Program-made: the position numbers and the translations under genes
In this document: positions 33,219 to 42,482 of the stretch, piece after piece
Position numbering within the stretch: the stretch's first letter is position 1
How the letters are laid out: every line of letters begins with the position of its first letter
Notes under the pieces: generated by a model
Databases searched by the model: none
Told to the model about the DNA's origin: nothing
The model's input: only the letters and a program-made list of their open reading frames with translations
Assembly: GCF_016741855.1 (NCBI RefSeq)
Contig: NZ_JAERRH010000001.1
Span: 930,001 to 994,000 of the forward strand
DNA length: 64,000 nt
Direction of reading: 5' to 3'
Source of the DNA: Streptomyces musisoli
Lineage (GTDB): Bacteria > Actinomycetota > Actinomycetes > Streptomycetales > Streptomycetaceae

Positions 33219-34345
33219 CGGGCCTCCTTCTGTGCCGTGGCGTACAGCTCCTTGGCGATGATGCCCCGCTGGACCTCGCTGGCACCTTCGTAGATACGGG
33301 GCGCGCGCACCTCGCGGTAGAGGTGTTCGAGGAGGTGGCCGCGGCGCAGGGCGCGGGCGCCGTGCAGCTGGACGGCGGTGTCGACGACGTACTGCGCGGT
33401 CTCGGTGGCGAGCAGCTTGGCCATCGCGGCGCGCCGGGGGACGTCGTCGGCCCCCGCGTCGTACGCCGAGGCCGCCGCGTACACCATCAGCCGGGCCGCC
33501 TCGGTGCGCAGGGCCATCTCGGCGACCTGGTGGGACACGGCCTGAAGGTCCATCAGCCGGCCGGCGAACGCCTCGCGCCGGCTGGTGTGGCCGACGGTGG
33601 CGTCCAGCGCCGCCTGGGCCATGCCGACCGCGAAGGCGCCGACGCTCGGCCGGAAGAGGTTGAGGGTGCCCATGGCGACGGCGAAGCCGCGGTCGGCCTC
33701 GCCGAGCACGTCGGCGGCGGTGACGGGCACGGCGTCGAAGTCGAGGGCGCCGATGGGGTGCGGCGAGAGCATCTCCAGGGCGCTGCCGGTGAGTCCGGGC
33801 CGGTCGGCGGGGACCAGGAAGGCGGTCACCCCGCGGGCCCCGGCACCGGGTGCGGTGCGGGCGAAGACGGTGTAGAAGTCGGCCTCGGGGGCGTTGGAGA
33901 TCCAGCACTTGGCGCCGGTGAGCCGCCAGCCGTCGCCGTCGGGCTCGGCCGCGAGGGCCAGCGCCGCCGCGTCCGACCCGGCTCCGGGCTCGCTCAGCGC
34001 GAACGCGGCGACCGCGCTGCCGTCGGCGACCCGGGGCAGCCAGCGCTCGCGCTGGGCGGGGGTGCCGTGGGCGTGCACGGGGTGGGCGCCCAGGCCCTGG
34101 AGGGCGAGGGCGGTCTCGGCCTCGGTGCAGGCCTGGGCGAGGGACTCCCGCATCAGGCACAGGTCCAGCGCGCCGGAGCCGAACAGCCGCGCGAGCAGGC
34201 CCAGCCGGCCGAGCTCGGCGAGGAGCGGCCGGTTGACGCGGCCGGGCTCGCCCTCGTCGGCGAGCGGGCGCAGCCGCTTCGCGGCCAGCTCGCGCAGTTC
34301 GGCACACCAGGCGGATTGCTCCGGTGCGAGTGAGAATGCGGACAC
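33215..34345 (-). CDS. Acyl-CoA dehydrogenase of aromatic cluster
   Basis: 376 residues, standard acyl-CoA dehydrogenase length. Signature blocks are FALSEPGAGSDAAALALAAE, WRLTGAKCWISNA and the C-terminal VRAPRIYEGASEVQRGIIAK. Uses FAD to introduce a double bond in a CoA ester. First gene of a minus operon with RidA and divergent from the CoA ligase, so it most likely oxidises an intermediate after ring reduction or opening. Confidence 0.9.
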   Translation of the reverse strand: MSAFSLAPEQSAWCAELRELAAKRLRPLADEGEPGRVNRPLLAELGRLGLLARLFGSGALDLCLMRESLAQACTEAETALALQGLGAHPVHAHGTPAQRERWLPRVADGSAVAAFALSEPGAGSDAAALALAAEPDGDGWRLTGAKCWISNAPEADFYTVFARTAPGAGARGVTAFLVPADRPGLTGSALEMLSPHPIGALDFDAVPVTAADVLGEADRGFAVAMGTLNLFRPSVGAFAVGMAQAALDATVGHTSRREAFAGRLMDLQAVSHQVAEMALRTEAARLMVYAAASAYDAGADDVPRRAAMAKLLATETAQYVVDTAVQLHGARALRRGHLLEHLYREVRAPRIYEGASEVQRGIIAKELYATAQKEAR

Positions 34346-34424
34346 AGCCGTCCTCCCTCCGGGGCGGCCGGCCCGGCCTCCCCGTCGCCTTCCGGGGCGG
34401 GCCCCTCCCCACCCGGCTTCCGAC

Positions 34425-34452
34425 GTTATCGCGCACAGTTGACTGCCGTCAC
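34425..34452. promoter_or_regulatory. Shared 28-bp motif, copy 1 (PaaX operator candidate)
   Basis: GTTATC, nine variable bases, then TGACTGCCGTCAC, in the divergent region between acyl-CoA dehydrogenase and CoA ligase. The same arrangement occurs at 40271-40298 before the enoyl-CoA hydratase. The TGAC-N4-GTCA core is palindromic. Confidence 0.6.
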
Positions 34453-34545
34453 CAACACGATACGCTGGGGGTCCCCCCTCTGGGGGAGCGCGAGCCCACC
34501 AGAAAGCCCGTCTGGACGTCTGTCACGGCAAGGGGGCGGACCGCC

Positions 34546-36138
34546 ATGCACCTCTCGGCCCATATCGACACCTTCGCGCGCGACCATCTGCCCCCGCCGC
34601 ACGAGTGGCCGGACCTGCGGTTCGACCTGCCGGAGCTGCGTTACCCCGATCGGCTGAACTGCGCGGCGGAGCTGCTGGAGCACGCCGACCCGGACCGTCC
34701 GGCGCTGCGCACCCCGACGGGCCCCGCCTGGACGTACGGCGAGCTGCGCGCCCGGGTCGACCGGATCGCGCACGTGCTCACCGGCACCCTGGGCGTGGTC
34801 CCGGGCAACCGGGTGCTGTTGCGCGGTCCCACCACGCCCTGGCTCGCCGCCTGCTGGCTGGCCGTGCTGAAGGCGGGCGCGGTCGCGGTCACCGTGCTGG
34901 CCCAGCAGCGCCCGCACGAGCTGGCGGCCATGTGCGAGATGGCCCGGGTCGGGCACGCGCTGTGCGACATACGGGCGGTCGACGACCTGGCGAAGGCCGG
35001 GATACCCGGGCTGCGGATCACGACGTACGGCGGTGACACACCCGACGACCTGCTGCGCCGCCCCGCCCCCGCCACCTCCTATCCGGCGGTGGACACCGCG
35101 GCCGACGACGTGGCCCTGATCGCGTTCACCTCCGGCACCACGGGTCGCCCGAAGGGGTGCATGCACTTCCACCGGGACGTGCTCGCGACGGCCGACACCT
35201 TCTCACGGCATGTGCTGCGGCCCCACGAGGACGACGTCTTCACCGGCAGTCCCCCGCTGGGCTTCACCTTCGGCCTCGGCGGGCTGGTGATCTTCCCGTT
35301 GCGGGCGGGGGCCAGCACCCTGCTCCTCGAACAGGCCGGCCCCCGGCAGCTGCTGCCCGCGATAGCCGAGCACCGGGTCTCCGTCCTGTTCACCGCGCCG
35401 ACCGCGTACCGCGCCATGCTGGGGGAGCTGGGCGGGCACGACGTCTCGTCCCTCAGGCGCTGTGTCTCGGCCGGCGAGAACCTGCCCGAGGCCACCTGGC
35501 GGGCCTGGCACGAGCGCACGGGCCTGCGCATCATCAACGGGATCGGCGCGACCGAACTGCTGCACATCTTCATCTCCGCCGCCGACGAGCTGATCCGGCC
35601 CGGAAGCACGGGCGTGCCGGTACCGGGCTGGCAGGCGCGCGTCCAGGACGCCGACGGCAAGCCCCTGCCCGACGGCGAGCCCGGACTGCTGGCCGTCCGC
35701 GGCCCGGTCGGCTGCCGCTACCTCGCCGACCCACGGCAGCGGGAGTACGTGCGGGACGGCTGGAACGTCACCGGCGACACCTACAAGCGCGACGGGCAGG
35801 GCTACTTCCACTATGTCGCCCGCGCGGACGACATGATCATCTCCGCCGGGTACAACATCGCGGGAACGGAGGTGGAGGACGCGCTGCTGCGTCATCCGGA
35901 CGTGTCCGAGACGGCGGTCGTCGGCCGCCCGGACGAGGTCCGCGGGCAGGTGGTCGTGGCCTACACGGTGCTGCGCGCCGGGGCCCGGCACGACCCGGAG
36001 GCGCTGCGCGAGTTCCTCATCTCCGAGCTGGCGCCCTACAAGTGCCCGCGCGAGTTCGTCTTCCTGGACGCGCTGCCGCGCACGGCCACCGGAAAGCTGC
36101 AACGGTTCCTCCTGCGCACCGAAGGCGACCGGCAGTGA
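34546..36138 (+). CDS. Aryl-CoA ligase (2-aminobenzoate/benzoate type)
   Basis: 530 residues of the ANL superfamily. AMP-binding loop FTSGTTGRPKGCMHFHRD, then NGIGATELLHIFISA, GDTYKRDGQGYFHYVARADD and PRTATGKLQRF with the C-terminal Lys. HFHRD and the GATE-LLHIF segment are typical of benzoate/2-aminobenzoate-CoA ligases. It activates an aromatic acid with ATP and CoA, the entry step of this cluster. RBS AAGGGGG upstream; 15 bases before the PaaX-family gene. Confidence 0.88.
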   Translation: MHLSAHIDTFARDHLPPPHEWPDLRFDLPELRYPDRLNCAAELLEHADPDRPALRTPTGPAWTYGELRARVDRIAHVLTGTLGVVPGNRVLLRGPTTPWLAACWLAVLKAGAVAVTVLAQQRPHELAAMCEMARVGHALCDIRAVDDLAKAGIPGLRITTYGGDTPDDLLRRPAPATSYPAVDTAADDVALIAFTSGTTGRPKGCMHFHRDVLATADTFSRHVLRPHEDDVFTGSPPLGFTFGLGGLVIFPLRAGASTLLLEQAGPRQLLPAIAEHRVSVLFTAPTAYRAMLGELGGHDVSSLRRCVSAGENLPEATWRAWHERTGLRIINGIGATELLHIFISAADELIRPGSTGVPVPGWQARVQDADGKPLPDGEPGLLAVRGPVGCRYLADPRQREYVRDGWNVTGDTYKRDGQGYFHYVARADDMIISAGYNIAGTEVEDALLRHPDVSETAVVGRPDEVRGQVVVAYTVLRAGARHDPEALREFLISELAPYKCPREFVFLDALPRTATGKLQRFLLRTEGDRQ

Positions 36139-36153
36139 CGCCGACGACCTAAA

Positions 36154-36966
36154 ATGATCAACGTGTCCGAGCAGCACGCCCCCAGGTCCCTCATCGTCAC
36201 GCTCTACGGCGCGTACGGCCGCTTCATGCCCGGCCCGGTGCCCGTCGCCGAGCTGATCCGGCTCCTGGCCGCGGTCGGGGTGGACGCGCCCTCCGTGCGT
36301 TCCTCGGTCTCCCGGCTGAAGCGGCGCGGTCTGCTGCTGCCTGCCCGCACGGAGTCCGGCGCGGCCGGGTACGGACTCTCCGCGCAGGCCCGCCAGTTGT
36401 TGGAGGACGGCGACCGGCGCATCTACGCCGGTGCGCCGGTGGCGGACGAGGGCTGGGTGCTCGCGGTGTTCTCGGTCCCCGAGTCGGAGCGGCAGAAGCG
36501 GCACGTGCTGCGCTCCCGGCTCGCCGGTCTGGGCTTCGGCACCGCGGCCCCGGGGGTGTGGATCGCCCCGGCCCGGCTGTACGAGGAGACGGAGCACACC
36601 CTGCGCCGGCTGCGCCTGGATCCGTACGTGGACTTCTTCCGCGGCGAGCACCTGGGCTTCGCGCCCACGGCCGACGCGGTGGCCCGCTGGTGGGACCTGG
36701 CCGCCATCGCCAAGGAGCACGAGCGTTTCCTGGACGCGCACGGGCCCGTGCTGCACGCCTGGGAGGCCTGTGCGGACACCCCGCCCGGGGATGCCTACCG
36801 CGACTACCTCCTCGCCCTCGACTCCTGGCGCCACCTCCCCTACACCGACCCGGGCCTGCCCACCCACCTGCTGCCCGCCGACTGGCCGGGCGTCCGCTCG
36901 GCGGAGGTCTTCAGGGGGCTGCACGAGCGGCTGCGGGACGCGGGGGCCCGGTTCGCCGGCCTGTGA
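36154..36966 (+). CDS. PaaX-family regulator
   Basis: 270 residues with N-terminal winged HTH (SVRSSVSRLKRRGLLLPART at about 50-70) and the PaaX-type effector and C-terminal domains (TAAPGVWIAPARLYEETEHT; YRDYLLALDSWRHLPYTDPG). PaaX proteins repress aromatic-CoA catabolism and release DNA on binding the aryl-CoA. Cotranscribed with the ligase that would make its inducer; the 28-bp motifs at 34425 and 40271 are candidate sites. Confidence 0.9.
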   Translation: MINVSEQHAPRSLIVTLYGAYGRFMPGPVPVAELIRLLAAVGVDAPSVRSSVSRLKRRGLLLPARTESGAAGYGLSAQARQLLEDGDRRIYAGAPVADEGWVLAVFSVPESERQKRHVLRSRLAGLGFGTAAPGVWIAPARLYEETEHTLRRLRLDPYVDFFRGEHLGFAPTADAVARWWDLAAIAKEHERFLDAHGPVLHAWEACADTPPGDAYRDYLLALDSWRHLPYTDPGLPTHLLPADWPGVRSAEVFRGLHERLRDAGARFAGL

Positions 36967-37099
36967 GGGGACGGCGCGCCCTCGAAGACGGCGCGGCCGC
37001 GGGGCGGTGCCGGGTGATCAGCCGCCGACGACGGGCCGGTGCGGGAACCGCCGCGCATCGCGCCCGGGGCAGGGGGCCGGAACGGCACCCCCTTCCCGG

Positions 37100-37117
37100 G
37101 CCGGGCCGCGGCCCGGC
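37100..37117. terminator. Palindromic hairpin between convergent genes
   Basis: GCCGGGCC-GC-GGCCCGGC, a perfect palindrome ending at the last base before the stop codon of the hydroxylase gene, between PaaX and it. Confidence 0.5.
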
Positions 37118-39385
37118 TCAGCCGCCGAGCGAGAGCCGGGGCCTGGGGGCGTCGGTGCGCCCGGTCTGCGGGCGCCGGCTGCCCGCGCGGTAGGGCGCGG
37201 GCCAGACCGCCCCGGGGCCCGTGTAGCCCTGCTCGACCGCGGCGTGCAGGGTCCAGTGGGGGTCGTACAGGTGCGGACGGGCCAGCGCGCACAGGTCCGC
37301 ACGGCCCGCGAGGATCAGGGAGTTGACGTCGTCCCAGGAGGAGATCGCGCCGACCGCGATCACCGGGACCCGGACCTCGTGCCGGATCCGGTCGGCGAAC
37401 GGCGTCTGGTACGACCGTCCGAACTCCGGCCGCTCCTCGGCCACCACCTGCCCGGTGGAGACGTCGATGGCGTCGGCCCCGTGCGCGGCGAAGGCGCGGG
37501 CGATCCGGACGGCGTCCTCGGCGGTCGTCCCGCCCTCCGCCCAGTCGGTGGCCGAGATCCGGACGGTCATCGGCCGCTCGGCCGGCCACACCGCGCGTAC
37601 GGCGTCGAAGACCTCCAGCGGGAACCGCAGCCGCTTCTCCAGCGAGCCGCCGTAGGCGTCGGTGCGCTGGTTCGTGAGCGGGGAGAGGAAGCCGGAGAGC
37701 AGATAGCCGTGGGCGCAGTGCAGTTCGAGCAGGTCGAAGCCGGCCCGGGCGGCCCGCCAGCCGGCGGCGGCGAACTGCTCGCGGATGTCGGTGAGCTGGG
37801 CCCGGGAGAGCCGGCGCGGGGTCTGGCTGCCCGGCTTGTACGGCAGCGGGGAGGCGGCGACGAGCGGCCAGTTGCCGGCGGGCAGCGGCTCGTCCATGCC
37901 CTCCCACATGAGCTTCGTGGACCCCTTGCGGCCGGAGTGCCCGAGCTGTACGCCGATCGCGGTGCCCGGGGACTGGCGGTGCACGAAGTCGGTGACGCGC
38001 CGCCACGCCTCGGCCTGCCGGCCGGTGTAGAGCCCGGCGCAGCCGGGGGTGATCCGGCCCTCCTCGCTGACGCACACCATCTCGGTCATCACGAGTCCGG
38101 CCCCGCCGAGGGCGCGGGCGCCGAGATGGACGAGGTGGAAGTCGCCGGGGACGCCGTCGGTGGCCGAGTACATGTCCATCGGGGACACGACCACCCGGTT
38201 GCGCAGGGTCAGACCGCGCAGCCGGAACGGCGTGAACATCGGGGGTGTGCCGGGCGGGCAGCCGAACTCGCGCTCCACGGCCTCGGTGAAGCGGGCGTCG
38301 CGCAGCCGGAGGTTGTCGTGGGTGACGCGGCGGCTGCGGGTGAGCAGGTTGAAGGCGAACTGCCGGGAGGGCTGGTCGAGGTGGAGCCGGAGGTCCTCGA
38401 ACCACTCCAGGCTGGCCCGGGCGGCCCGCTGGGTGGAGGCGACGACGGGCTTGCGCTCCTCCTCGTAGGCCGCGGACGCCGAGCGCACGTCCGGGTGTTC
38501 CCGCAGGCAGGCGGCCAGGGCGAGGGCGTCCTCCACGGCGAGTTTGGTGCCGGAGCCGATGGAGAAGTGGGCGGTGTGGGCGGCGTCGCCGAGGAGGACG
38601 ACGTTGCCGTGCGACCAGCGGTCGTTGACCACCGTGCGGAAGGTGGTCCAGGTCGAGTTGTTGGAGCGCAGGGGGCGTCCGCCGAGGGCGTCGGCGAAGA
38701 TCTTGGCGCAGCGCTCGATGGATTCCTGCGGGGTGAGGACGTCGAGTCCCGCCGCCCGCCAGACCTCCTCGCGCATCTCCACGATGACGGTGGAGTCCTT
38801 CGCCGTGAAGGGGTATCCGTGCAGCTGCATCACGCCGTGCTCGGTCTCGGCGATCTCGAAGCGGAAGGCGTCGAAGGCGAAGTCGGCGGCGAGCCATATG
38901 TAGCGGCAGCGGTGTTCGGTCACCCGGGGGCCGAACGCGTGGGCATGGGTGTCGCGGGTGGCGCTGTGCACACCGTCGGCGGCGACGACCAGGTCATAGC
39001 TCTCCGAGAGGAGGCCGGCGTCCGGCGCCTCGGTGGCGAACCGCAGCTCGACGCCCAGTGAGCGGCAGCGGTCCTGGAGGATGCGCAGGAGCCGGTGCCG
39101 GCCCAGCGCGGCGAAACCGTGGCCGCCGGAGCGGTACCGGGTGCCCCGGTGGCCTATGTCGATGTCGTCCCAGCGGACGAAGTCACGCTTCAGCGCTTCG
39201 TACACGACGGGGTCGGCGTGCTCGATGCCGCCGAGCGTCTCGTCGGAGAGGACCACGCCGAAGCCGAAGGTCACGTCGGGGGCGTTGCGCTCCCAGACGG
39301 TGACCTCCCTCGTGGGGTCGAGTCGTTTGAGCAGGGCGGCGGCGTACAGTCCGCCGGGGCCGCCGCCGATGATCGCCACGCGCAC
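37118..39385 (-). CDS. Fused aryl-CoA monooxygenase/OYE reductase
   Basis: 755 residues, two enzymes in one. Residues 1-375 are a PHBH-type flavin monooxygenase (GGGPGGLYAAALLKR; VVLLGDAAHTAHFSIGSGTK). Residues 390-740 are an Old Yellow Enzyme reductase (MFTPFRLRGLTLRNRVVVSP; LELHCAHGYLLSGFLSPLTN). The fusion is that of 2-aminobenzoyl-CoA monooxygenase/reductase and salicylyl-CoA 5-hydroxylase (SdgC type). It hydroxylates, and in the aminobenzoyl case also reduces, the CoA-bound ring. Six bases downstream of the enoyl-CoA hydratase. The RidA gene in the cluster tips the balance to an amino-aromatic, but salicylate is possible. Confidence 0.9.
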   Translation of the reverse strand: MRVAIIGGGPGGLYAAALLKRLDPTREVTVWERNAPDVTFGFGVVLSDETLGGIEHADPVVYEALKRDFVRWDDIDIGHRGTRYRSGGHGFAALGRHRLLRILQDRCRSLGVELRFATEAPDAGLLSESYDLVVAADGVHSATRDTHAHAFGPRVTEHRCRYIWLAADFAFDAFRFEIAETEHGVMQLHGYPFTAKDSTVIVEMREEVWRAAGLDVLTPQESIERCAKIFADALGGRPLRSNNSTWTTFRTVVNDRWSHGNVVLLGDAAHTAHFSIGSGTKLAVEDALALAACLREHPDVRSASAAYEEERKPVVASTQRAARASLEWFEDLRLHLDQPSRQFAFNLLTRSRRVTHDNLRLRDARFTEAVEREFGCPPGTPPMFTPFRLRGLTLRNRVVVSPMDMYSATDGVPGDFHLVHLGARALGGAGLVMTEMVCVSEEGRITPGCAGLYTGRQAEAWRRVTDFVHRQSPGTAIGVQLGHSGRKGSTKLMWEGMDEPLPAGNWPLVAASPLPYKPGSQTPRRLSRAQLTDIREQFAAAGWRAARAGFDLLELHCAHGYLLSGFLSPLTNQRTDAYGGSLEKRLRFPLEVFDAVRAVWPAERPMTVRISATDWAEGGTTAEDAVRIARAFAAHGADAIDVSTGQVVAEERPEFGRSYQTPFADRIRHEVRVPVIAVGAISSWDDVNSLILAGRADLCALARPHLYDPHWTLHAAVEQGYTGPGAVWPAPYRAGSRRPQTGRTDAPRPRLSLGG

Positions 39386-39391
39386 GACCGC

Positions 39392-40219
39392 TCACCTCCC
39401 CCGCCACTTCGGCGGGCGCTTCTCCGTGAACGCCGCGTGGAACTCGGCGTAGTCCTCGCCGTTCATCAGCAGGGCCTGGGTCGAGGCGTCCAGTTCCACC
39501 GAGGCCGCAAGGGGCATGTCCAGCTCGGCCGTCAGCAGGGTCTTCGTCTGGGCGTGGGCCAGGGCGGGGCCGTCGGCGAGGCGGCGGGCCAGGGTCTGGG
39601 CGGCCTCGTCCGCCCCGCCCTCCTCCGTCAGCTCGCTGATCAGGCCGATGCGCTCGGCCTCGGGGGCCCGGACCGGGTCGCCCAGCATGAGCAGGCGGGT
39701 GGCGTGGCCGAGGCCGACGACCCGGGGCAGCAGATAGGCCGCGCCCATGTCGCCGCCGGACAGGCCGACCCGGGTGAAGAGGAAGGCGAAGCGGGCCGAC
39801 GGGTCGGCGATCCGGAAGTCGGCCGCGAGGGCGAGGACCGCGCCCGCGCCGGCCGCCACGCCGTGCACGGCGGCGATCACCGGGAACGGGCACTCGCGGA
39901 TCGCCCGGACGACCTGCCCGGTCATCCGGTTGAAGTCCAGCAGCTGGGCGGTGTCCATGGACAGCGTGGCGCCGATGATCTCGTCGACGTCGCCGCCGGA
40001 GCAGAAGCCGCGCCCCTCGCCGGCCAGCACCAGGGCCCGTACCGAGCGCTCGCGGGACAGCTCGGCGAGCAGGTCGCGCAGGTCGGCGTAGGCGCCGAAG
40101 GTGAGGGCGTTGAGCTTCTCGGGGCGGGCGAGGGTGACGGTGGCGACCCCGTCGTCGAGCCGGACCCGCAGGTGTGCCCAGTCGGCGGTGTGGGCGGCCG
40201 AGCCGGTGAAGGGACTCAT
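39392..40219 (-). CDS. Enoyl-CoA hydratase/isomerase
   Basis: 275 residues, crotonase fold, with oxyanion-hole segment GEGRGFCSGGDVDEI and HGVAAGAGAVLALAADFRIA. Start at 40219 (MSPFTG) follows AAGGAGG at good spacing; the longer frame lacks such a site. First gene of the operon with the monooxygenase/reductase. It should hydrate or hydrolytically open a CoA-bound dienoyl or ring intermediate. Candidate operator 52 bases upstream. Confidence 0.88.
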   Translation of the reverse strand: MSPFTGSAAHTADWAHLRVRLDDGVATVTLARPEKLNALTFGAYADLRDLLAELSRERSVRALVLAGEGRGFCSGGDVDEIIGATLSMDTAQLLDFNRMTGQVVRAIRECPFPVIAAVHGVAAGAGAVLALAADFRIADPSARFAFLFTRVGLSGGDMGAAYLLPRVVGLGHATRLLMLGDPVRAPEAERIGLISELTEEGGADEAAQTLARRLADGPALAHAQTKTLLTAELDMPLAASVELDASTQALLMNGEDYAEFHAAFTEKRPPKWRGR

Positions 40220-40270
40220 GACGTGCGGCCTCCTTGGGCGGGCGTGCCGTACGTTGCTCTGTCCCATGAA

Positions 40271-40298
40271 GTTATCACTTGTTTGTGACTGTCGTCAC
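40271..40298. promoter_or_regulatory. Shared 28-bp motif, copy 2 (PaaX operator candidate)
   Basis: GTTATC, nine bases, TGACTGTCGTCAC, in which GTGAC-TGTC-GTCAC is a perfect palindrome. Identical spacing and 18 of 19 conserved positions compared with 34425-34452. Confidence 0.6.
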
Positions 40299-40514
40299 GG
40301 GTACGCGACACGCCCGCTCCGATCGGCCGGACCGGGTCACATCCGTCACCGGTCGTCGACAGGGGGGTAACAAGAGGCCCGGAGCGGCGAGGCGGCGGGT
40401 TCGAAGGGGTAGGCCGCCGGTACCGGGGCCGGGGGTCCCGGGCGAAGCCCGCCGACGGTCCTGAGCGGCCGGGCCCGTACCATTCCTGTAGTCGAAAGCA
40501 GGACAGCCTGCTCC

Positions 40515-40967
40515 ATGAACGGACTCGCCTTGCACGAACGCCCCGCCGAACCGGCCTCCTGGCGCATCGCGCTGCCGCACACCGCGGCGGCGGTGCCCGT
40601 GGCGCGTGCCCTGGTGCGCACGGCTCTCACCGAGGTGGAGCACCTGGCCGACTGCGACACGGCGGAGCTGCTCACCGCCGAGCTGGTGGCCAACGCGGTG
40701 GAGCACACCGCGGGGCGCGGCCCGATAGAGCTGGTGGTGGAGCTGCGGCCGACCGGCTGCCAGGTGGAGGTGCACGACCCGGACCCGGCGCCGCCCGGCC
40801 ATCTGACCCGGCCGGTGATCGAGGAGCCGGACCCGTGGCAGGAGGGCGGGCGCGGTCTGCTGCTGATCCGCGCCCTCAGCTCGTCCTGCGGGCACCGCCC
40901 CACCCCGTCGGGCAAGGCGGTGTGGTTCAGACTGCCTGTGGTTCCCGCTCAGCGGCGGCCGGCGTGA
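40515..40967 (+). CDS. RsbW-like HATPase (anti-sigma kinase type)
   Basis: 150 residues, one GHKL ATPase domain: N-box LLTAELVANAVEHTAG, then EVHDPDP and GGRGLLLIRALSSSCG with the glycine-rich lid. Streptomycetes have dozens of such small kinases that bind sigma or anti-anti-sigma factors. No partner gene is adjacent. Its 3' end overlaps the convergent permease gene by 41 bases. Confidence 0.85.
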   Translation: MNGLALHERPAEPASWRIALPHTAAAVPVARALVRTALTEVEHLADCDTAELLTAELVANAVEHTAGRGPIELVVELRPTGCQVEVHDPDPAPPGHLTRPVIEEPDPWQEGGRGLLLIRALSSSCGHRPTPSGKAVWFRLPVVPAQRRPA

Positions 40968-42372
40968 CCTCGGCGGCCGGCCGCGCCAGCGTGGAGTGCC
41001 GGCGGCCGTAGGCGCCGTAGACCAGCAGGCCGACCACGAGGAACACCGCGAACTGAAGCCAGGTCTGCCAGCCGGTCTCGTACATCAGGTAGAGGCAGAA
41101 GCCGACGCCGAGCAGCGGGGCCACCGGGTAGAGCGGCACCCGGAAGCTGCGGGCGAGGCCCGGTTCGCGGCGGCGCAGCGCGATCACCACGATGTTGACG
41201 ACGGCCATGATGGCGAGGGTGCCGATGGTGCACAGGTTCATCACGGCGTCGAGGGAGGCGAAGGCCGCCGGGATCGCGAAGACGACCGCGACGATCAGCG
41301 TGCCGGCGACCGGCGTGGACGTCCGCGGGGAGACCTTCTCGAAGACGCGCGGGATCAGGCCGTCCCTGGACATCGACATCAGGATGCGGGTCTGGCCGTA
41401 CATCACGGCGAGCACCACGGAGGCGATGGCGACGACCGCGCCGAAGGCGATGACGCCGCCGCCGACGGTGGAGCCGGTGACCTCGCCTACGACGTAGGAG
41501 AGGGCGGCGGGGCGGCCGGCGACCTGGTCGCCTCCGATGGCGCCGATCGCGGCGAGCGCGACCGCGCAGTAGAGCAGGGTGACCAGGCCCATGCAGACGA
41601 GGATCGCGACCGGGATGTGGCGGCGCGGGTTCTTGGCCTCCTCACCGGCGGTCGTGATCGCGTCGAAGCCGATGTAGGAGAAGAACGCGGCGGTGGTGCC
41701 CGCGCCGATGCCACCGAGGCCGGCCGGGGAGAACGGGGTGAGGTTGCCGTCCTTGAAGGCGCTGTAGCCGATGGCGCAGAAGGCGAGCAGGATCACGAGC
41801 TTCACGGCCGCCATGGCGGCCGTCGCCCGGGCACTCTCCCGCACGCCGCGCACCAGCAGCACGGACGCCATGGCGATGACGATCACCGCGGGGAGGTTGA
41901 CGATGCCGCCGTCGCCGGGGCCCGCGGACAGGGCGGCCGGGAGCTGCCAGCCGGTGAGGCTGTGCAGCAGCTCGTTGACGTACTGGCTCCAGCCGACCGC
42001 GACGGCCGAGATGGAGATGCCGTACTCCAGCAGCAGGCACCAGCCGACGAGGAAGGCGGTGGACTCGCCGAGGCCGGCGTAGGCGAAGGAGTACGAGGAG
42101 CCGGAGACCGGGATCGCGCCGCCCAGCTCCGCGAAGGAGAAGGCGGTGAAGACGCAGGTCAGGGCGGCGAGGATGAAGGAGACGACGACGGCCGGGCCGG
42201 CCTGGGCCACCGAGTCGGAGAGGCCGACGAAGATGCCGGTGCCGACGATGGCGCCGACGCCGAAGCAGATGAGCTGGAAGAGGCCCATGGTGCGCTTCAG
42301 GCCGTGTCCCTCACGGTCGGCACCGGATTCGGCGACGAGCAGCTGCGGGGACTTGATGCGGGGAGCGGGCAT
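40927..42372 (-). CDS. APC-family amino acid permease
   Basis: 481 residues, about twelve membrane segments, cationic/branched amino-acid transporter branch of the APC family (GLFQLICFGVGAIVGTGIFV; SYSFAYAGLGE; FFSYIGFDAITTAGEEAKNP). Proton-coupled amino acid uptake. It lies downstream of ornithine carbamoyltransferase and arginine deiminase on the same strand, so arginine or ornithine import or exchange is plausible. Confidence 0.88.
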   Translation of the reverse strand: MPAPRIKSPQLLVAESGADREGHGLKRTMGLFQLICFGVGAIVGTGIFVGLSDSVAQAGPAVVVSFILAALTCVFTAFSFAELGGAIPVSGSSYSFAYAGLGESTAFLVGWCLLLEYGISISAVAVGWSQYVNELLHSLTGWQLPAALSAGPGDGGIVNLPAVIVIAMASVLLVRGVRESARATAAMAAVKLVILLAFCAIGYSAFKDGNLTPFSPAGLGGIGAGTTAAFFSYIGFDAITTAGEEAKNPRRHIPVAILVCMGLVTLLYCAVALAAIGAIGGDQVAGRPAALSYVVGEVTGSTVGGGVIAFGAVVAIASVVLAVMYGQTRILMSMSRDGLIPRVFEKVSPRTSTPVAGTLIVAVVFAIPAAFASLDAVMNLCTIGTLAIMAVVNIVVIALRRREPGLARSFRVPLYPVAPLLGVGFCLYLMYETGWQTWLQFAVFLVVGLLVYGAYGRRHSTLARPAAEVTPAAAEREPQAV

Positions 42373-42482
42373 TGCGGGTGGTGCTCGTTTCTGGTGGTGC
42401 GGGCAGCCGTGGTGCGGCTGCGGCGGCGGCTCGGAATGGGTGGTTCCGGGCCGCCGGCCAGGATACGGCCTGGTGAGCGGGG

